Assembly: GCF_016908375.1 (NCBI RefSeq)
Contig: NZ_JAFBDS010000007.1
Location: 1-64,000, forward strand
Direction of reading: 5' to 3'
DNA: 64,000 nt
DNA from: Amphibacillus cookii
GTDB lineage: Bacteria; Bacillota; Bacilli; Bacillales; Amphibacillaceae
The notes under the pieces were generated by a model. It saw only the letters and a program-made list of their open reading frames with translations, ran no database searches and had not been told where the DNA came from. Of this stretch, positions 63,430 through 64,000 are shown in pieces. Position 1 is the first letter of the stretch. Each line of letters starts with the position of its first letter. The translations under genes were made by a program, and so were the position numbers.

Positions 63430-64000
63430 TTAATATACTGTCGTTGCATAAGAAGGTAATTTTCTAACATCTTTAAGATATTTAGTCATGTTTTTATCAT
63501 CATCAATTGGATATGTGAAGTTAAAATGTTCAGCGACATCTTGAGATAAGATTCTAAACAATTCACAAGTGATAAATATTGATTCCCACATATTTGTATA
63601 ATCAGAATTAGAATAAGTTTCTCTGTACATCTTCCAATATAACTCTGGAAGGTATTTCTTAAAATACTTCCCTAAATTTCCAGTGGAAACTTGAAAATCT
63701 TGTTGTATCCCAATCCACCAATTAACCATTTTATCCAAGGAATCTCTCGTCGTATATTCAAACATGCGTTTTGCATATGGGAGTTCATCACGCCAAATGG
63801 CTTTTGCAACGTTCTGTAAACACCACCAGAAATTGTTTGTATAACTATCGTATTCGTCTTTTGATGGCTTTTTTACATGATAATCAATATCGGTAGGGCA
63901 AGGGATGGAACTCAAAAGATTATCTTTGTCCATTAAGGGGAGAGTAAGTTTATCTTTTCCATACTCCTCAAACATAACTTCCTTTTTTTGGATGCGAAGG
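63430..64000 (-). CDS. Aminoglycoside 6-adenylyltransferase, C-terminal part (cut by the right edge)
   Basis: The frame is open from the window edge to 63430 (about 189 residues). It matches the second half of ANT(6)/AadK-type enzymes: 'IDYHVKKPSKDEYDSYTNNFWWCLQNVAKAI' (core VKKPSKDEYDSYTNNFWW), 'MVNWWIGIQQDF', 'LPELYWKMYRETYSNSDYTNMW' and 'VAEHFNFTYPIDDDKNMTKYL'. The nucleotidyltransferase active site would be outside the window. It adenylates streptomycin-like drugs in known members; many genomic AadK proteins confer only low resistance. Confidence 0.85.
   Translation of the reverse strand, partial: LRIQKKEVMFEEYGKDKLTLPLMDKDNLLSSIPCPTDIDYHVKKPSKDEYDSYTNNFWWCLQNVAKAIWRDELPYAKRMFEYTTRDSLDKMVNWWIGIQQDFQVSTGNLGKYFKKYLPELYWKMYRETYSNSDYTNMWESIFITCELFRILSQDVAEHFNFTYPIDDDKNMTKYLKDVRKLPSYATTVY

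Overview
The window is AT-rich with short intergenic spaces, strong Shine-Dalgarno sites, TTG/GTG starts, a T-box leader, cre-like and Fur/Zur-like operators, and Bacillus-type proteins such as a YkuD L,D-transpeptidase, a zinc-free S14 and a CgeB-like glycosyltransferase. This points to a low-GC Bacillota of the family Bacillaceae. Secreted pectate lyases, lactate/flavin redox enzymes and the local repeats would fit a plant-matter-degrading, possibly halophilic or alkaliphilic member, but the genus cannot be fixed from the sequence. No rRNA, tRNA, CRISPR array or prophage was seen.

Layout. 1-8 kb is worn accessory DNA: an IS3-family remnant, a secreted protein split at a run of nine A, an IS4-type transposase start fused to a truncated alpha/beta hydrolase, a TetR-controlled SDR plus aldo/keto reductase pair with three matching operators, and an SDR pseudogene. 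8.0-13.9 kb holds a complete nickel/metallophore ABC importer (nikABCDE type) behind a Fur-like box. 13.9-20.6 kb carries a GNAT enzyme, three regulators (two TetR, one membrane-anchored MerR), TrmO and a HAD-acetyltransferase fusion. 20.7-27.0 kb is the most striking part: a zinc-free S14 gene and a five-gene operon (flavoprotein, FeoB-like transporter, CobW GTPase, dCTP deaminase, CobW GTPase), each preceded by a Zur-like box. It looks like a zinc-starvation module. 27-39 kb has a ketopantoate-reductase-like enzyme, a sugar kinase, flavin oxidoreductases, NUDIX, pectate lyase PL1, a D-lactate dehydrogenase-like enzyme, PhzF, and a two-gene Asp-box/membrane protein unit. 39-42 kb is a divergent Fur-controlled siderophore uptake locus without its own ATPase. 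42.7-50 kb has a ClC transporter, pectate lyase PL9, and a small glycosyltransferase/methyltransferase group. 50-64 kb contains an HD phosphohydrolase, a T-box leader in front of an MFS transporter, DinB and ClbS-like proteins, an XRE/DUF3278 pair, DUF72, a BASS-type transporter, a sirtuin, queDE, a YkuD transpeptidase, a HAD phosphatase, and a partial aminoglycoside 6-adenylyltransferase running off the right edge.

Across the window at least twelve copies (full, half or internally deleted) of one structured intergenic repeat occur. It begins with a short palindrome (TTATC-ACA-GATAA), contains two long hairpins, and ends in a terminator-like stem plus T run. A second repeat family occurs three times. 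Metal supply is the common theme of three of the best-defined operons (Ni/metallophore, zinc starvation, siderophore).
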